Source: Solirubrobacter phytolaccae (lineage in GTDB: Bacteria; Actinomycetota; Thermoleophilia; Solirubrobacterales; Solirubrobacteraceae). From it: a stretch of DNA of 59,185 nucleotides. The stretch is from NCBI RefSeq assembly GCF_027587195.1, contig NZ_JAPDDP010000046.1:1-59185 (forward strand), written 5' to 3'. Position 1 is the first letter of the stretch, and each line of letters opens with the position of its first letter. Of this stretch, positions 7,511 to 18,178 are shown piece by piece. The notes beneath the pieces were generated by a model that saw only the letters and a program-made list of their open reading frames with translations, had not been told where the DNA came from and ran no database searches. The position numbers were made by a program, and so were the translations under genes.

Positions 7511-10020
7511 GCGCGTTCCCGGACACCCTGCTCGACGCGCTCGTCGCCGCCGACCAGGCGGGCGTGATGTCCGCGCTGCGCGGGCGCGAGGAGGCGGAGC
7601 GACGCGCGGCCGCCAAGCTCCTGATGGCCGCGCCCCACCGGGACTTCGGGTTCATCGAGCGCGCGCCGGACGGCGGGCTCGTCGCGGTACCGCGGACCGA
7701 GTGGACCAACGAGGCCTCGATGCGTGAGTACGAGCAGGGCAAGCTGTTCTACCTCGCGCTGCTCGGCACCGCGTCGATGGAGCAGCTGCGCCGTCACGCG
7801 TGGGCGCTGAGCTGCGTCGACGACGCGCCCGCCGCGACGGTGCTGCTCGAGCGCCGCCCACGCTGGCTCGCCTCCTGGGCGCAGTGGATCCTCTCCACGC
7901 AGACCGCGTTCGTGAAGTGGCCGCTGGTCCGCGACCTCGTCCGGGCCGGCGCGATCGAGCGCCCCGACGCTTACGTTCCCGCCCTGCTGCGGATGCGCTG
8001 GTACCACGACCCCACCCCGCTGGCCGAGCTGCTCGACGGCGACCCCGAGTTCTGGGAGCGCGACGTGTGGGAGCTGATCGCCTACCGCGGCGACGACGCC
8101 AGCCAGCGCGCGGCAGACGTGTGCGGGTGGAGCACGCTGATCGCGGCGCGGGTGCGGGAGCGCGACCGGCTGCTCGACGCGCTGCTCGAGCCACTCGCGG
8201 ACCTCAGCGCCTACCGCGCCGCCTGGCACACGAAGCTGTGGAAGGCGTTGAAGCCCACGCGGGCCGAGCGCGCGGCGCGGGCCGACACGCTGCGGGCGCT
8301 GCTCGGCGCGTCCGCCGAGCCGGTCGTCGGCTTCGCGCTGGACGAGCTCGTGCGCTCCGGCGCGCCGATCGCCGCGACCGACCTCACCCCCGCCCTCGCC
8401 GCCACCGCGAAGAAGACCGTCCGCACCGCGCTCAAGCAGCTCGACGGCGCGCCCGCGCTCGCATCCATCGCGCTCGGGCATCCCGACGCCGACATCCAGG
8501 CCGAGGTGCTCGACCGGCTCGAGCGTGGCCCGCTCGACGACGCCGCCCGGGGCGAGCTGCTGCGCCAGCTGGACGGGCTCGCCGCGACGCAGCGCCCGCG
8601 CGCCGAAGCCCTGCTCGGCGTGGCGCTTCCAGAGGCGCACGAGACCGTGGAGGTCGACGTCTCGGGCATCCCCGCGGCCATCCGCGCCGCGCTGAACTTC
8701 GGTGGCCCGCTGCCCGACGCGCCGATCCCGGGCGAGCCGGTGCTCGGTGAGCCGGTGACGCCGATCGCGACCGTCGACGCGCTCGTGCGCGAGCTCCAGC
8801 CGCTGTCCGCGCGCGACGACGTGCTCGACGCGCTGCTGCGCTTCTGCGACCGGCCCGCGCCCACGGCGCTGATGGAGCGATACCCGGAGGGGATGGGGTC
8901 GTGGCTCGGCGCGCTCGACCGGGTCGGCTACGCCTGGGTGCACCGGGAGCTCGCCGCGCCGCCCGAGTACCACCCCGAGGTGCCGCCGGCGCCCGCGGAG
9001 CACCGCGCCGCGCGCGCCGCCGCCGGCCCGTACCTCGCGCTGCCCACCCACCGCGGCGGCTGGATCGACCCGCGCGCGCTCGTCGCCCGGCTGCACGCGC
9101 ACGCGACCGAGGACGAGCTCGCCCGGGCGATCCTCCGGCTCGCGCCCGAGGGCCGCGCCGAAGCACTCGCGGCGGGCGGCGAGCCGCTCCCGCCCGCGCT
9201 GCGGTGCGCGCTCGGCGGCGAGCCCGTCGGCGGCGACGGACCGGCGGCCGTCGCGGCACGCGCGGTGGCCGGCCTCGACCCGTTCGCCGTGGAGGTGGAG
9301 TGGGGCCCGGACGAGTGGGAGTCCGAGAGCTTCGAGGTGCGGGTCACGCCGCTGCCGAGCGCCGGCCCGCTGCGCCGGCACGTCGAGGAGGCGTGCGGCG
9401 AGCACAGCGTCTACGGGCGCGTGCCGCTGGACCCGAACGCGTTCCCCGGCCGCCGCGAGCTCGCGTGCGCGGCCGCGATCCGCGAAGTCGGCTGGAACCT
9501 GGACGACGTCCGTCGCGGCGAACTCGGCGCGGTCGTGCTGGAGACGTTGGCGCCCGCGACCGAGCCGCTCCCGCCGCTCGGCATCCGCCTGGCCGTGCTC
9601 GCGCTGGGCTCGTTCGCCGAGCGGGAGCGGCTGCTCGGCGCCGACCTGCTGATCGCCGGCATCGAGGACGGCCGCATCGACCGGCTCCCCATCCTCGACG
9701 CCGCGCGGCTCAAGCCCAACCGGCTCGCGACCGGCCTGGGGAACGTCGCCACCGCCGGGCCGCTGCCGCGGGCGCTCGTGCGCGCGTTCCTCGACGCGAC
9801 CGAGCCGCGCGCCGCGCCGCTCCTCGTCCTGTTCGACGAGCTGTGCGCGCAGACGCACACCGGGCCGGTCGCGGCGCGCGCGCACCTGGGCACGCTCACC
9901 GGCTCGAGCAAGGCCGCGAAGGCCGCGCGTTCGCTCCTCGCGCGCGAGGGGAACGAGGATGTCGAGTCCCTGGTCCTCGCCGCGCGGGCACTCCGGGCAC
10001 AACGCTGGATGGAGCCATGA
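7507..10020 (+). CDS. DUF6493-type repeat protein, paralog 2
   Basis: 837 residues with the same block order as paralog 1: HTKLWK near 241, KKTVRTALKQL near 305, GEPVLGEP near 408, LPTHRGGWI near 511, KPNRLATGL near 736 and LLVLFDELCAQT near 776. Around HTKLWK the DNA is almost identical to paralog 1 over about 30 bp, which fits duplication within the operon. It has an extra N-terminal stretch (about residues 35-75) that paralog 1 lacks but paralog 3 has. The GTG start lies in GTGA, overlapping the stop of paralog 1, so translation is probably coupled. No catalytic motif is visible; a scaffold or binding role is inferred. Confidence 0.8.
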   Translation: MSAFPDTLLDALVAADQAGVMSALRGREEAERRAAAKLLMAAPHRDFGFIERAPDGGLVAVPRTEWTNEASMREYEQGKLFYLALLGTASMEQLRRHAWALSCVDDAPAATVLLERRPRWLASWAQWILSTQTAFVKWPLVRDLVRAGAIERPDAYVPALLRMRWYHDPTPLAELLDGDPEFWERDVWELIAYRGDDASQRAADVCGWSTLIAARVRERDRLLDALLEPLADLSAYRAAWHTKLWKALKPTRAERAARADTLRALLGASAEPVVGFALDELVRSGAPIAATDLTPALAATAKKTVRTALKQLDGAPALASIALGHPDADIQAEVLDRLERGPLDDAARGELLRQLDGLAATQRPRAEALLGVALPEAHETVEVDVSGIPAAIRAALNFGGPLPDAPIPGEPVLGEPVTPIATVDALVRELQPLSARDDVLDALLRFCDRPAPTALMERYPEGMGSWLGALDRVGYAWVHRELAAPPEYHPEVPPAPAEHRAARAAAGPYLALPTHRGGWIDPRALVARLHAHATEDELARAILRLAPEGRAEALAAGGEPLPPALRCALGGEPVGGDGPAAVAARAVAGLDPFAVEVEWGPDEWESESFEVRVTPLPSAGPLRRHVEEACGEHSVYGRVPLDPNAFPGRRELACAAAIREVGWNLDDVRRGELGAVVLETLAPATEPLPPLGIRLAVLALGSFAERERLLGADLLIAGIEDGRIDRLPILDAARLKPNRLATGLGNVATAGPLPRALVRAFLDATEPRAAPLLVLFDELCAQTHTGPVAARAHLGTLTGSSKAAKAARSLLAREGNEDVESLVLAARALRAQRWMEP

Positions 10021-11228
10021 TCGAGCACGCGTACACCTACGCCCACCCGTCGACCGCGACCGCGGACGCGCTCGACCTGGCCACGAGCGGCGGCGTCGCC
10101 GCGCACCCGCACCTGTTCCGCGGCGAGCTCAACGACCCGGCGATCCACGCGAGCGCGATCCTCGCCGTCGCGCGCACCGCCCGCGCGCGGTTCTTCGAGC
10201 ATGGGAAGGTGATCACCGACCCGGTCGTCACCTGCCACGCGGACCGGATCCGCTTCGAGGCGCTGAGCTCGTGCGCGGGCGTGTACGCGCGTCACGACGC
10301 CCTGCTGAGCGGCGCCGACGGCGAGGTGCTGCGCGTCGGCGTGACCAACGTGGACGTCAATGAGGCCACCCGCGGCGTGCTCGCCCGCGTCGGCGGAACC
10401 GGCTGGCTGCACCTCGCGGTCGGCGAGGACGAGGTGCAGGTCGCCGGGCCGGGCGGGGTCGCCGTCGAGCGCAAGGTGGCGCTGCCGACGCGCTGGGTGA
10501 AGGGCTTCGGCGAGGTCGGCGTCGCCTCGCGCGCGCTGCAGCCGGGGTTCGAGCTGTCCGGCGTCGCCGCCCAGCGCTTCCTGCGGACGTCGGTCCCGCG
10601 CACGCGCGAGGTCTTCCTGATGCCCGGCGGGCGCTGGTCGGTCGCGGGCGGTGCCGGCGCCGTCGCCGTGCGCGATCCCGAGCGGCTGAAGCTGCTCGAG
10701 CCGCTCGCCCGCTTCGGCAGCGCGCTGCGCGTGTGGGGCGGCCCGACCGGCGTGAGCGCGTTCACGCTCACGCTCGGCACCGCGGGCACGTTCACGCTCG
10801 TGCTCAGCCCGGCCAGCTCACGCGGATTCTCCGGCGAGGGCGGCTCGCTCAACCCGCTGGCGACCGAGGCGCTGCAGCCGCAGGCCGACGACGCCGAGCT
10901 CGACCTCGCGTGGCAGCCCAAGCTCGCCGGCGACCCCGCCGTGCTCGACGTCCTCGCCGCCCGCGGCCGCGCGGGCTTCGACCTCGACGCCGGCGGCTTC
11001 TTCCACCGCGACCTCCCCTACGACCTCACGCAGGTCGAGGCGCTGCACCCGCGCCTGCTCGCCGCGCGCAAGCTCGTCCCCGAGGTGCGATGGGAGGGCG
11101 ACCACGCGTGGGTCGGCCAGTACCGCGTGTCGCCGCCGGCGTGCACGTGCGAGTGGTGGGGCCGCTACCGCGGTGAGCGCGGGCCGTGCAAGCACGTGCT
11201 GGCGGCAGAGCTCGCGCGTGACGCCTGA
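10017..11228 (+). CDS. SWIM zinc-finger protein
   Basis: 403 residues. The C-terminus holds the SWIM motif CxCx(n)CxH: C376, C378, C391 and H393, embedded in a Trp/Arg-rich loop. SWIM domains bind zinc and mediate contacts with DNA or proteins. The rest is beta-rich (many short V/T strands around residues 90-290) and resembles the SWIM proteins encoded beside DUF6493 genes; E. coli YehQ is a distant member associated with MoxR/VWA genes. Its ATG overlaps the stop of paralog 2 (ATGA), and its end overlaps the start of paralog 3, so it sits in the middle of the operon. No nuclease or ATPase motif is present. Confidence 0.85.
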   Translation: MIEHAYTYAHPSTATADALDLATSGGVAAHPHLFRGELNDPAIHASAILAVARTARARFFEHGKVITDPVVTCHADRIRFEALSSCAGVYARHDALLSGADGEVLRVGVTNVDVNEATRGVLARVGGTGWLHLAVGEDEVQVAGPGGVAVERKVALPTRWVKGFGEVGVASRALQPGFELSGVAAQRFLRTSVPRTREVFLMPGGRWSVAGGAGAVAVRDPERLKLLEPLARFGSALRVWGGPTGVSAFTLTLGTAGTFTLVLSPASSRGFSGEGGSLNPLATEALQPQADDAELDLAWQPKLAGDPAVLDVLAARGRAGFDLDAGGFFHRDLPYDLTQVEALHPRLLAARKLVPEVRWEGDHAWVGQYRVSPPACTCEWWGRYRGERGPCKHVLAAELARDA

Positions 11229-13731
11229 CCCGCTGCTCGCCGCGATCATCGCGGGCGATGCGCGCGCCGTCGTCCTGCTGCTGCGCGGGTGGACGGAGGC
11301 GCAGCGGCGGGAACGAGCGCCGGCGTTGCTCGCGCTCGAGCGGGCGACGGACGACCCGCTGAAGCTCCTCGACGACGCCGGCAGGCCGCACGAGGTCGGC
11401 TGGGACGACCGCGAGCGCTACGACCGCGCGTACGCGCAGCGTCGGGCGCTCGAAGTCGCCCTTGTCGGCACCGCGTCGCTGGCGGAGCAGCGCGCGCTCG
11501 CCGAGCCGTTTCCCGCGTGGCTCGACGTGCAGCGCGCCGCCCAGGTGGTGTTCGACCGCGACCCGCCGTGGCTCGCCGACTGGACCGCGTGGCAACTGCG
11601 CAGTGAAGGCCCGGAAGGCCGCTGGCCGCTCGTGCACCTCCAGGTGCGGGCAGGGCTGATCAAGCGCCCGCGCGACTACCTCGACGGCCTGCTCGGCGCG
11701 TTTCCCTGGTTCGACGCGCGCGACCTGCTCGAGGATGACCCGGAGCTGCTCGAGCACGATGTCTGGGCGTTGCTGTGCCACCACGACGGTCAGGAGAGCC
11801 TGCGCGCGGCGCAGGACCGCGGCGCGCACTGGCGCGAGGCGCTGATCGCGCAGCTGGACCGCGAGCGCCTGATCGACGCGACACTCGAAGCGCTCGGGAG
11901 TGACCTCAGCGCCCACCGGGCGGCGTTCTTCACCGGGCTGTGGCGCGAGCTCGCGGTCACCAACGCGGAGCGGGCCGCGCGGCATGACCAGCTGCGCGGA
12001 CTGCTCGGCGTGGCCGCCGCGAACGTGCTCACACTCGCGCTCGACGAGCTCACGCGGGACCCGCGCCCGGTGGCCCCGCCGGAGCTGGCTCCCGCCCTGG
12101 CGGCACGCGCCAAGCGGACGGCCCGGGGTGCGCTGAAGCTGCTCGACCGCGCGCCCGACGCCGCGACCGCGACGATCGCGCTGGGCCACCCCGACGCTGA
12201 CGTCCAGGCCCAGGCGCTCGACCGGCTCGAGCGCTGGGGCCTCACCGACGCCGCCCGCGACGCGCTGCTGCGCCAGCTCGACCTGCTCTCCGCGACCCAA
12301 CGCCCGCGCGCCGAGGCCCTGCTCGGCGTCGCGTCGCCGCGCTCGCGGCCCGACCCCGTCGAGCTCGATCTCGACACCATCCCCGAGGCGATCCGACGCG
12401 CGCTCAACTTCGGCGGAGCCGTGCCGCGCGCGCCCGTGCCCGGCGAACCCGTCCTCGGTGAGCCGATCGAGCCGATCGCGTCACTCGACGAGCTCGCCGA
12501 CGTGCTCGCGACCACGTTGTCGGAGCCGTGGCGCGGCGACGAGCGACTGCTCGACGGCGTGCTGCGGTTCTGCGACCGGCCGTTCGACGGCCCGCTACGG
12601 CCGTTCCACGAGCGCATCCTGGACCTCGAGCACTGGTTCTTCTCCCCGGTCACCGTCGCGGCGGTGTGGGCCACGGGCTTCGTGACCCGAGCGCCGGACG
12701 AGCACGGCAGCCCGTGGGAGTTGCGGCTCTACGAGGCGTCCCAGCGCGTGGTGCGCGGTGAGGCGCGGCCGCTGCTTTCGCTGCCGACCCACGCGGGCGG
12801 GTGGATCGAGCCGCGCGTGCTGCTCGACCGGATGCACGAGGACCCCGACCCGATCGACCTCGCGCAAGCGCTGCTGCGGCTCGCGCCCGAAGGCCGAGAC
12901 CACGCGCTCAGGCGGGTGCGTCGGCACACGAAGCGGGGTCCCGCCGCGGAAGCCGCGCGGGCGGCGCGCGAGCCGGACCGCTTCGCCGTCGAGGTCGTCT
13001 ACGACGACGCCGAGCCGCTCAACCAGCGCGTCAAGGTGCTGATCGACGGACCGCGCGTGAAGCACGACGGCCCGCTCGCGGAGTACGTCGACACGCAGCG
13101 TCGCCGCTGGTCGGGCGCACCGGTCTGGTCCGTGTGGCCCGAGCGACGGGACATCGCGTGCGCGTGCGCGTTGCCGGAGCTGCTCCAGAACCTCGAGAGC
13201 GGCAGCGGCCGGGACACCGACGTCGGCGTCCTGCTGGAGGCGCTGCTGGACCAGCCGCTGCCTCCGCTGGCGCTGCGGCTGCTCGTGCAGGCGCTCGGCT
13301 CCGCGTACGACCGCGAGCACATCGCCGCCGTCGACGTGCTGATCGCGGGCATCCAGGACGGGCGTGTGGACGCCACCGCGCTCCCGCCCGACGACCTCGC
13401 GCGGATCAAGCCGAACCGGCTCGCTGCTCGCCTGCAGACCGTCGCGGACGGCGGGCCGCTGCAGCGGGCGGTCGTGCGGGACTTCCTCGACGCGCACGTC
13501 GCCGCCGTGCCCGAGCGCCCCGCGGCGCTGCTCGTGCTCTTCGACGAGCTGAGCGCGCAGACCGGCGTCGGCCCCCAGCGCTCGCGCGCCTACCTCGAGA
13601 CGCTCAGCGGCACGTCCAAGGCCGCCAAGGCGGCGAAGGCGCTGCTCGCCCGCGCCGGCGAGCCGCCGCCGGTCGAGGCGGAGCTCGCGCTCGCCGCGCG
13701 GGTGCGGCGAGCTCAGCGCTGGATGGGGTAG
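11218..13731 (+). CDS. DUF6493-type repeat protein, paralog 3
   Basis: 837 residues, the same length as paralog 2 but more diverged: the HTKLWK block reads FFTGLWR near 238, and GEPVLGEP (about 409), LPTHAGGWI (about 521), KPNRLAARL (about 731) and LLVLFDELSAQT (about 773) are kept. The GTG at 11218 overlaps the SWIM gene by 11 nt and follows a purine-rich GGCGGCAGAG. The C-terminal end overlaps the convergent MBL/rhodanese gene by 19 nt, so the stop regions are shared coding DNA. As for its paralogs, a structural role in a complex with the SWIM protein is an inference. Confidence 0.8.
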   Translation: MTPDPLLAAIIAGDARAVVLLLRGWTEAQRRERAPALLALERATDDPLKLLDDAGRPHEVGWDDRERYDRAYAQRRALEVALVGTASLAEQRALAEPFPAWLDVQRAAQVVFDRDPPWLADWTAWQLRSEGPEGRWPLVHLQVRAGLIKRPRDYLDGLLGAFPWFDARDLLEDDPELLEHDVWALLCHHDGQESLRAAQDRGAHWREALIAQLDRERLIDATLEALGSDLSAHRAAFFTGLWRELAVTNAERAARHDQLRGLLGVAAANVLTLALDELTRDPRPVAPPELAPALAARAKRTARGALKLLDRAPDAATATIALGHPDADVQAQALDRLERWGLTDAARDALLRQLDLLSATQRPRAEALLGVASPRSRPDPVELDLDTIPEAIRRALNFGGAVPRAPVPGEPVLGEPIEPIASLDELADVLATTLSEPWRGDERLLDGVLRFCDRPFDGPLRPFHERILDLEHWFFSPVTVAAVWATGFVTRAPDEHGSPWELRLYEASQRVVRGEARPLLSLPTHAGGWIEPRVLLDRMHEDPDPIDLAQALLRLAPEGRDHALRRVRRHTKRGPAAEAARAAREPDRFAVEVVYDDAEPLNQRVKVLIDGPRVKHDGPLAEYVDTQRRRWSGAPVWSVWPERRDIACACALPELLQNLESGSGRDTDVGVLLEALLDQPLPPLALRLLVQALGSAYDREHIAAVDVLIAGIQDGRVDATALPPDDLARIKPNRLAARLQTVADGGPLQRAVVRDFLDAHVAAVPERPAALLVLFDELSAQTGVGPQRSRAYLETLSGTSKAAKAAKALLARAGEPPPVEAELALAARVRRAQRWMG

Positions 13732-15074
13732 CCCGCGCGGCCCCAGGTGCCGACGCCGCCGTCGACGACGTGCAGCACCTCACCCGCGCCGAAGCGCTGG
13801 ACCAGGGACGCGCCGACCGCGGCGCGCTGACCCGAGGCGCAGATCACGGCCACCGGTGTGTCCGCGTCCAGTTCGGGCGGGAGCGCGTCGATGTCGTGGT
13901 AGGGCACGAACACCGAGCCCGGGATGTGGCCGGATTCCCACTCGTCGCGCTCGCGCACGTCGAGGATCTGCAGGCCGTCACGGCGCGCGTGGAGCTCGTC
14001 GACGGTGAGCCGCTCGATCTTCGATACCGGCAGCTTCTCCTCGCGCCAGCTCGTCATGCCGCCCGCGAGGTAGCCCGCGATCCGGTCCACGCCGACCGCG
14101 GCGGCCAGCTCGGCGGCGTGCAGGGCGTCGGCGTCGTCGCGGCCGACGAGCACGATCTCCTCGTCCGGGCCGGCGATCCACGCCAGGCGCGTGCCGAAGC
14201 CCGACTGGAGGATCGTGTTGGAGATCGCGCCCGGGATGTGCGCGTCGTCGAACTGCAGTGAGGTGCGCACGTCGATCACGGGCGCATCGAGCGTCTGGAT
14301 CTGGCGCGGCGTCAGAGGGTGCGCGTCCACGGTCCGGCGATCCAGCGGCCCGCGGTTGATCGCGACGATCCCCTTGAAGTTCGGCGGCTGCGGGCGGAGC
14401 CCCGACGTTGCGCGCGTGACGAACTCCCCCTCGTCGTCGACGCCCAGCAGCGCGTTGTGGCGGCGCTCGAAGCCGATCGTCGTGGACACCTTCAGGTCCA
14501 TCGCCGGCCCGCCACACAGCGACCCGCCGAGGTGGCCGGGCCAGACCTCGACGTCGTCGCCGAGCGACAGCAGCTCGCCGTGGAGAGAGCGGAAGATGTC
14601 GCGCGCGCCTTCCTCCTTCTCGACCGCGAGGTCGGGCCGCGCGATGTCGCCGACGAACAGCGAGTCGCCGGTGAGCACCGCCCAGGGCTCAGAACCCCGA
14701 GCCGTGTCGATCAACGCGAACGCCGTGTGCTCGGGCCGGTGCCCGGGCGTGTGCAGCGCGCGCACGATCACGTCGCCCAGCGCGAGCTCCCACCCGTGGT
14801 CGAACGGCTCGTGGTCGTAGTCGGGCGACGCGAGGCGGTGGACGTGGATGCGCGCGCCGGTCGCGGCCGCCAACCGGCCGTGGCCGCTGACGTGGTCGGC
14901 GTGGTTGTGGGTCTCGAGGATGTGCTCGATCTGCACGCCGAGGTAGCGGGCGACGCGTAGGTACTCGCCGATCTCCAGGCGCGGATCGACGACCGCGGCC
15001 ACGCCCGCGGACTCGTCGCCGACCAGGTACGACGCGCACCCGAGATCCTCATGGGCGATCTGGCGGAAGATCAC
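13713..15074 (-). CDS. Persulfide-dioxygenase-like MBL hydrolase fused to two rhodanese domains
   Basis: 453 residues. The N-terminal metallo-beta-lactamase fold has HNHADH (H56, H58, D60, H61), an HTPGH segment, LTGDSLF and WPGH, the layout of ETHE1/CstB-type enzymes that oxidise glutathione or low-molecular-weight persulfides to sulfite. Two rhodanese domains follow. The second has an active-site loop CASGQR with C412; the first has GRDDAD in place of a cysteine loop, so it is probably catalytically dead. Expected role: detoxifying sulfide-derived persulfides in the cytosol. GTG at 15074 was chosen because a TAGGGT box lies 7 nt upstream, pointing to a leaderless mRNA. It is divergent from a ClpE-like gene. 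Confidence 0.85.
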   Translation of the reverse strand: MIFRQIAHEDLGCASYLVGDESAGVAAVVDPRLEIGEYLRVARYLGVQIEHILETHNHADHVSGHGRLAAATGARIHVHRLASPDYDHEPFDHGWELALGDVIVRALHTPGHRPEHTAFALIDTARGSEPWAVLTGDSLFVGDIARPDLAVEKEEGARDIFRSLHGELLSLGDDVEVWPGHLGGSLCGGPAMDLKVSTTIGFERRHNALLGVDDEGEFVTRATSGLRPQPPNFKGIVAINRGPLDRRTVDAHPLTPRQIQTLDAPVIDVRTSLQFDDAHIPGAISNTILQSGFGTRLAWIAGPDEEIVLVGRDDADALHAAELAAAVGVDRIAGYLAGGMTSWREEKLPVSKIERLTVDELHARRDGLQILDVRERDEWESGHIPGSVFVPYHDIDALPPELDADTPVAVICASGQRAAVGASLVQRFGAGEVLHVVDGGVGTWGRAGYPIQR

Positions 15075-15081
15075 GGACCGA

Positions 15082-15087
15082 ACCCTA
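15082..15087 (-). promoter_or_regulatory. -10 box TAGGGT of the persulfide-dioxygenase gene
   Basis: Minus-strand TAGGGT, then 7 nt, then GTG at 15074, with no ribosome-binding site. It faces the divergent clp -10 box 44 nt away, so the two promoters lie back to back. Confidence 0.6.
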
Positions 15088-15131
15088 CAGCGGTCCGTGA
15101 GGCCAATCACATTGCATGCGCAAGCAACCGC

Positions 15132-15137
15132 TATCTT
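15132..15137 (+). promoter_or_regulatory. -10 box TATCTT of the clp gene
   Basis: TATCTT, 7 nt, then GTG at 15145. No Shine-Dalgarno sequence is present, so a leaderless mRNA is likely. The upstream TTGCATGCGCAA (15112-15123) is a small inverted repeat that could bind a regulator; it does not match the HspR or CtsR boxes I know. Confidence 0.65.
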
Positions 15138-15144
15138 AGTCTGC

Positions 15145-17160
<2,016 letters not shown>

Positions 17161-17194
17161 AGCTCTGACCATCGGCGCCGATCATCGGAGGTCG

Positions 17195-18178
17195 ATGGGA
17201 CGGATCTTGAGCCGCCGCGAGGTGATCACCACGGTGATCCTCCTCGCGGCGGCGTTGTCGTACTGGAGCCCGCTCGGGCTCGCGGCGCCGCTGGTGGTCA
17301 TCCCGCTGGTGGCGGCGCTGTGGTTCTTCGCGCGCGAGCGCCGGATCCGCGCGGAGCAGGTCGCGACGCTGCGGGTGATCCTGCAGCACGCCTCCGACCT
17401 GATCCTGATCGTCGAGCGCGACGGCCGCCTGCGCCGGGTGCTCGGCGCGTCGGCGACGCTGCTCGGCGACGCGGAGAGCGGCGGGCGCCTGATCGACCAC
17501 GTGCACGAGGACGACGTGCCGGCCGTCCTGCGCTACCTGGACGCCGGGACCGGCGAGGCCGAGTTCCGGCTCCGCCACGCGGACGGCTCCGTGCGCCACG
17601 TGCACGCGGTCGCCGCCGACCTCACCCGTGACGAGCGCGTGCGCGGGCTCGTGCTGACCGTGCGCGACGACGAGTCCCGCCAGGCGCTCCGCCACCGCGC
17701 GTGGCACGACCCGCTGACCGGGCTCGCGAACCGCGCGCTGTTCGACGAGCGCCTGACCGAGACGGGCGAGCCCGCCGTGCTCTTCATCGACCTCGACGCG
17801 TTCAAGCCGATCAACGACCGGCTCGGGCACGCGGCCGGCGACGAGGTGCTGCGGATCGTCGCCCGGCGCCTGCAGACCTGCGTGCGCGCGACGGACACGG
17901 TCGCCCGGCTCGGCGGCGACGAGTTCGCGCTGCTGGTCGAGGCGGGCTCCGAGCTGGAGGTCGCCGCGCGCGTGGAGGAGGCGTTCGCCGACCCGTTCGC
18001 GGTCGGCGGCGAGCTGCTCGTCGTGACCGCGAGCGTCGGCGTCGCCGCGGGTGGCGAGGACGTCCTCGCCGCCGCCGACCGCGCGATGTACGCCGTCAAG
18101 CGGCAACATGCCCGGGATGACCGACTTCCCGCTGCCGGGCTCGGCGACTCCGACGGTCGCGGCCCCGGCACCCGGTAG
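17195..18178 (+). CDS. Membrane diguanylate cyclase (PAS-GGDEF)
   Basis: 327 residues. Two hydrophobic helices (about 12-45) anchor it in the membrane; a PAS-like sensor follows (about 55-155, with FRLRHADGSVRHV typical of PAS ends), then a GGDEF domain. The active-site signature GGDEF is intact at 240-244, and RATD (231-234) forms the product-inhibition I-site at the usual spacing, so it should make cyclic di-GMP and be feedback-inhibited. ATG at 17195 has GGAGG only 3 nt upstream, which is tight; other in-frame starts lack better sites. The last 62-71 nt overlap the next gene in another frame. Confidence 0.85.
   Translation: MGRILSRREVITTVILLAAALSYWSPLGLAAPLVVIPLVAALWFFARERRIRAEQVATLRVILQHASDLILIVERDGRLRRVLGASATLLGDAESGGRLIDHVHEDDVPAVLRYLDAGTGEAEFRLRHADGSVRHVHAVAADLTRDERVRGLVLTVRDDESRQALRHRAWHDPLTGLANRALFDERLTETGEPAVLFIDLDAFKPINDRLGHAAGDEVLRIVARRLQTCVRATDTVARLGGDEFALLVEAGSELEVAARVEEAFADPFAVGGELLVVTASVGVAAGGEDVLAAADRAMYAVKRQHARDDRLPAAGLGDSDGRGPGTR

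Noticed and set aside
6805-10002. Minus-strand open frame of over 1000 codons opposite the DUF6493 paralogs
   Set aside because: Arg/Gly/Ala/Glu-rich low-complexity translation with no motif; it is the usual mirror frame of GC-rich coding DNA. Conserved blocks exist only on the plus strand.
5009-15074. MoxR ATPase or VWA-domain partner for the SWIM/DUF6493 genes
   Set aside because: The genes on either side are a phosphorylase-like protein and an MBL/rhodanese fusion; no such partner occurs in the window.
15095-15144. HspR (HAIR) or CIRCE/CtsR heat-shock operator before the clp gene
   Set aside because: I looked for these motifs by eye and found no match; only a small TTGCATGCGCAA repeat is present.
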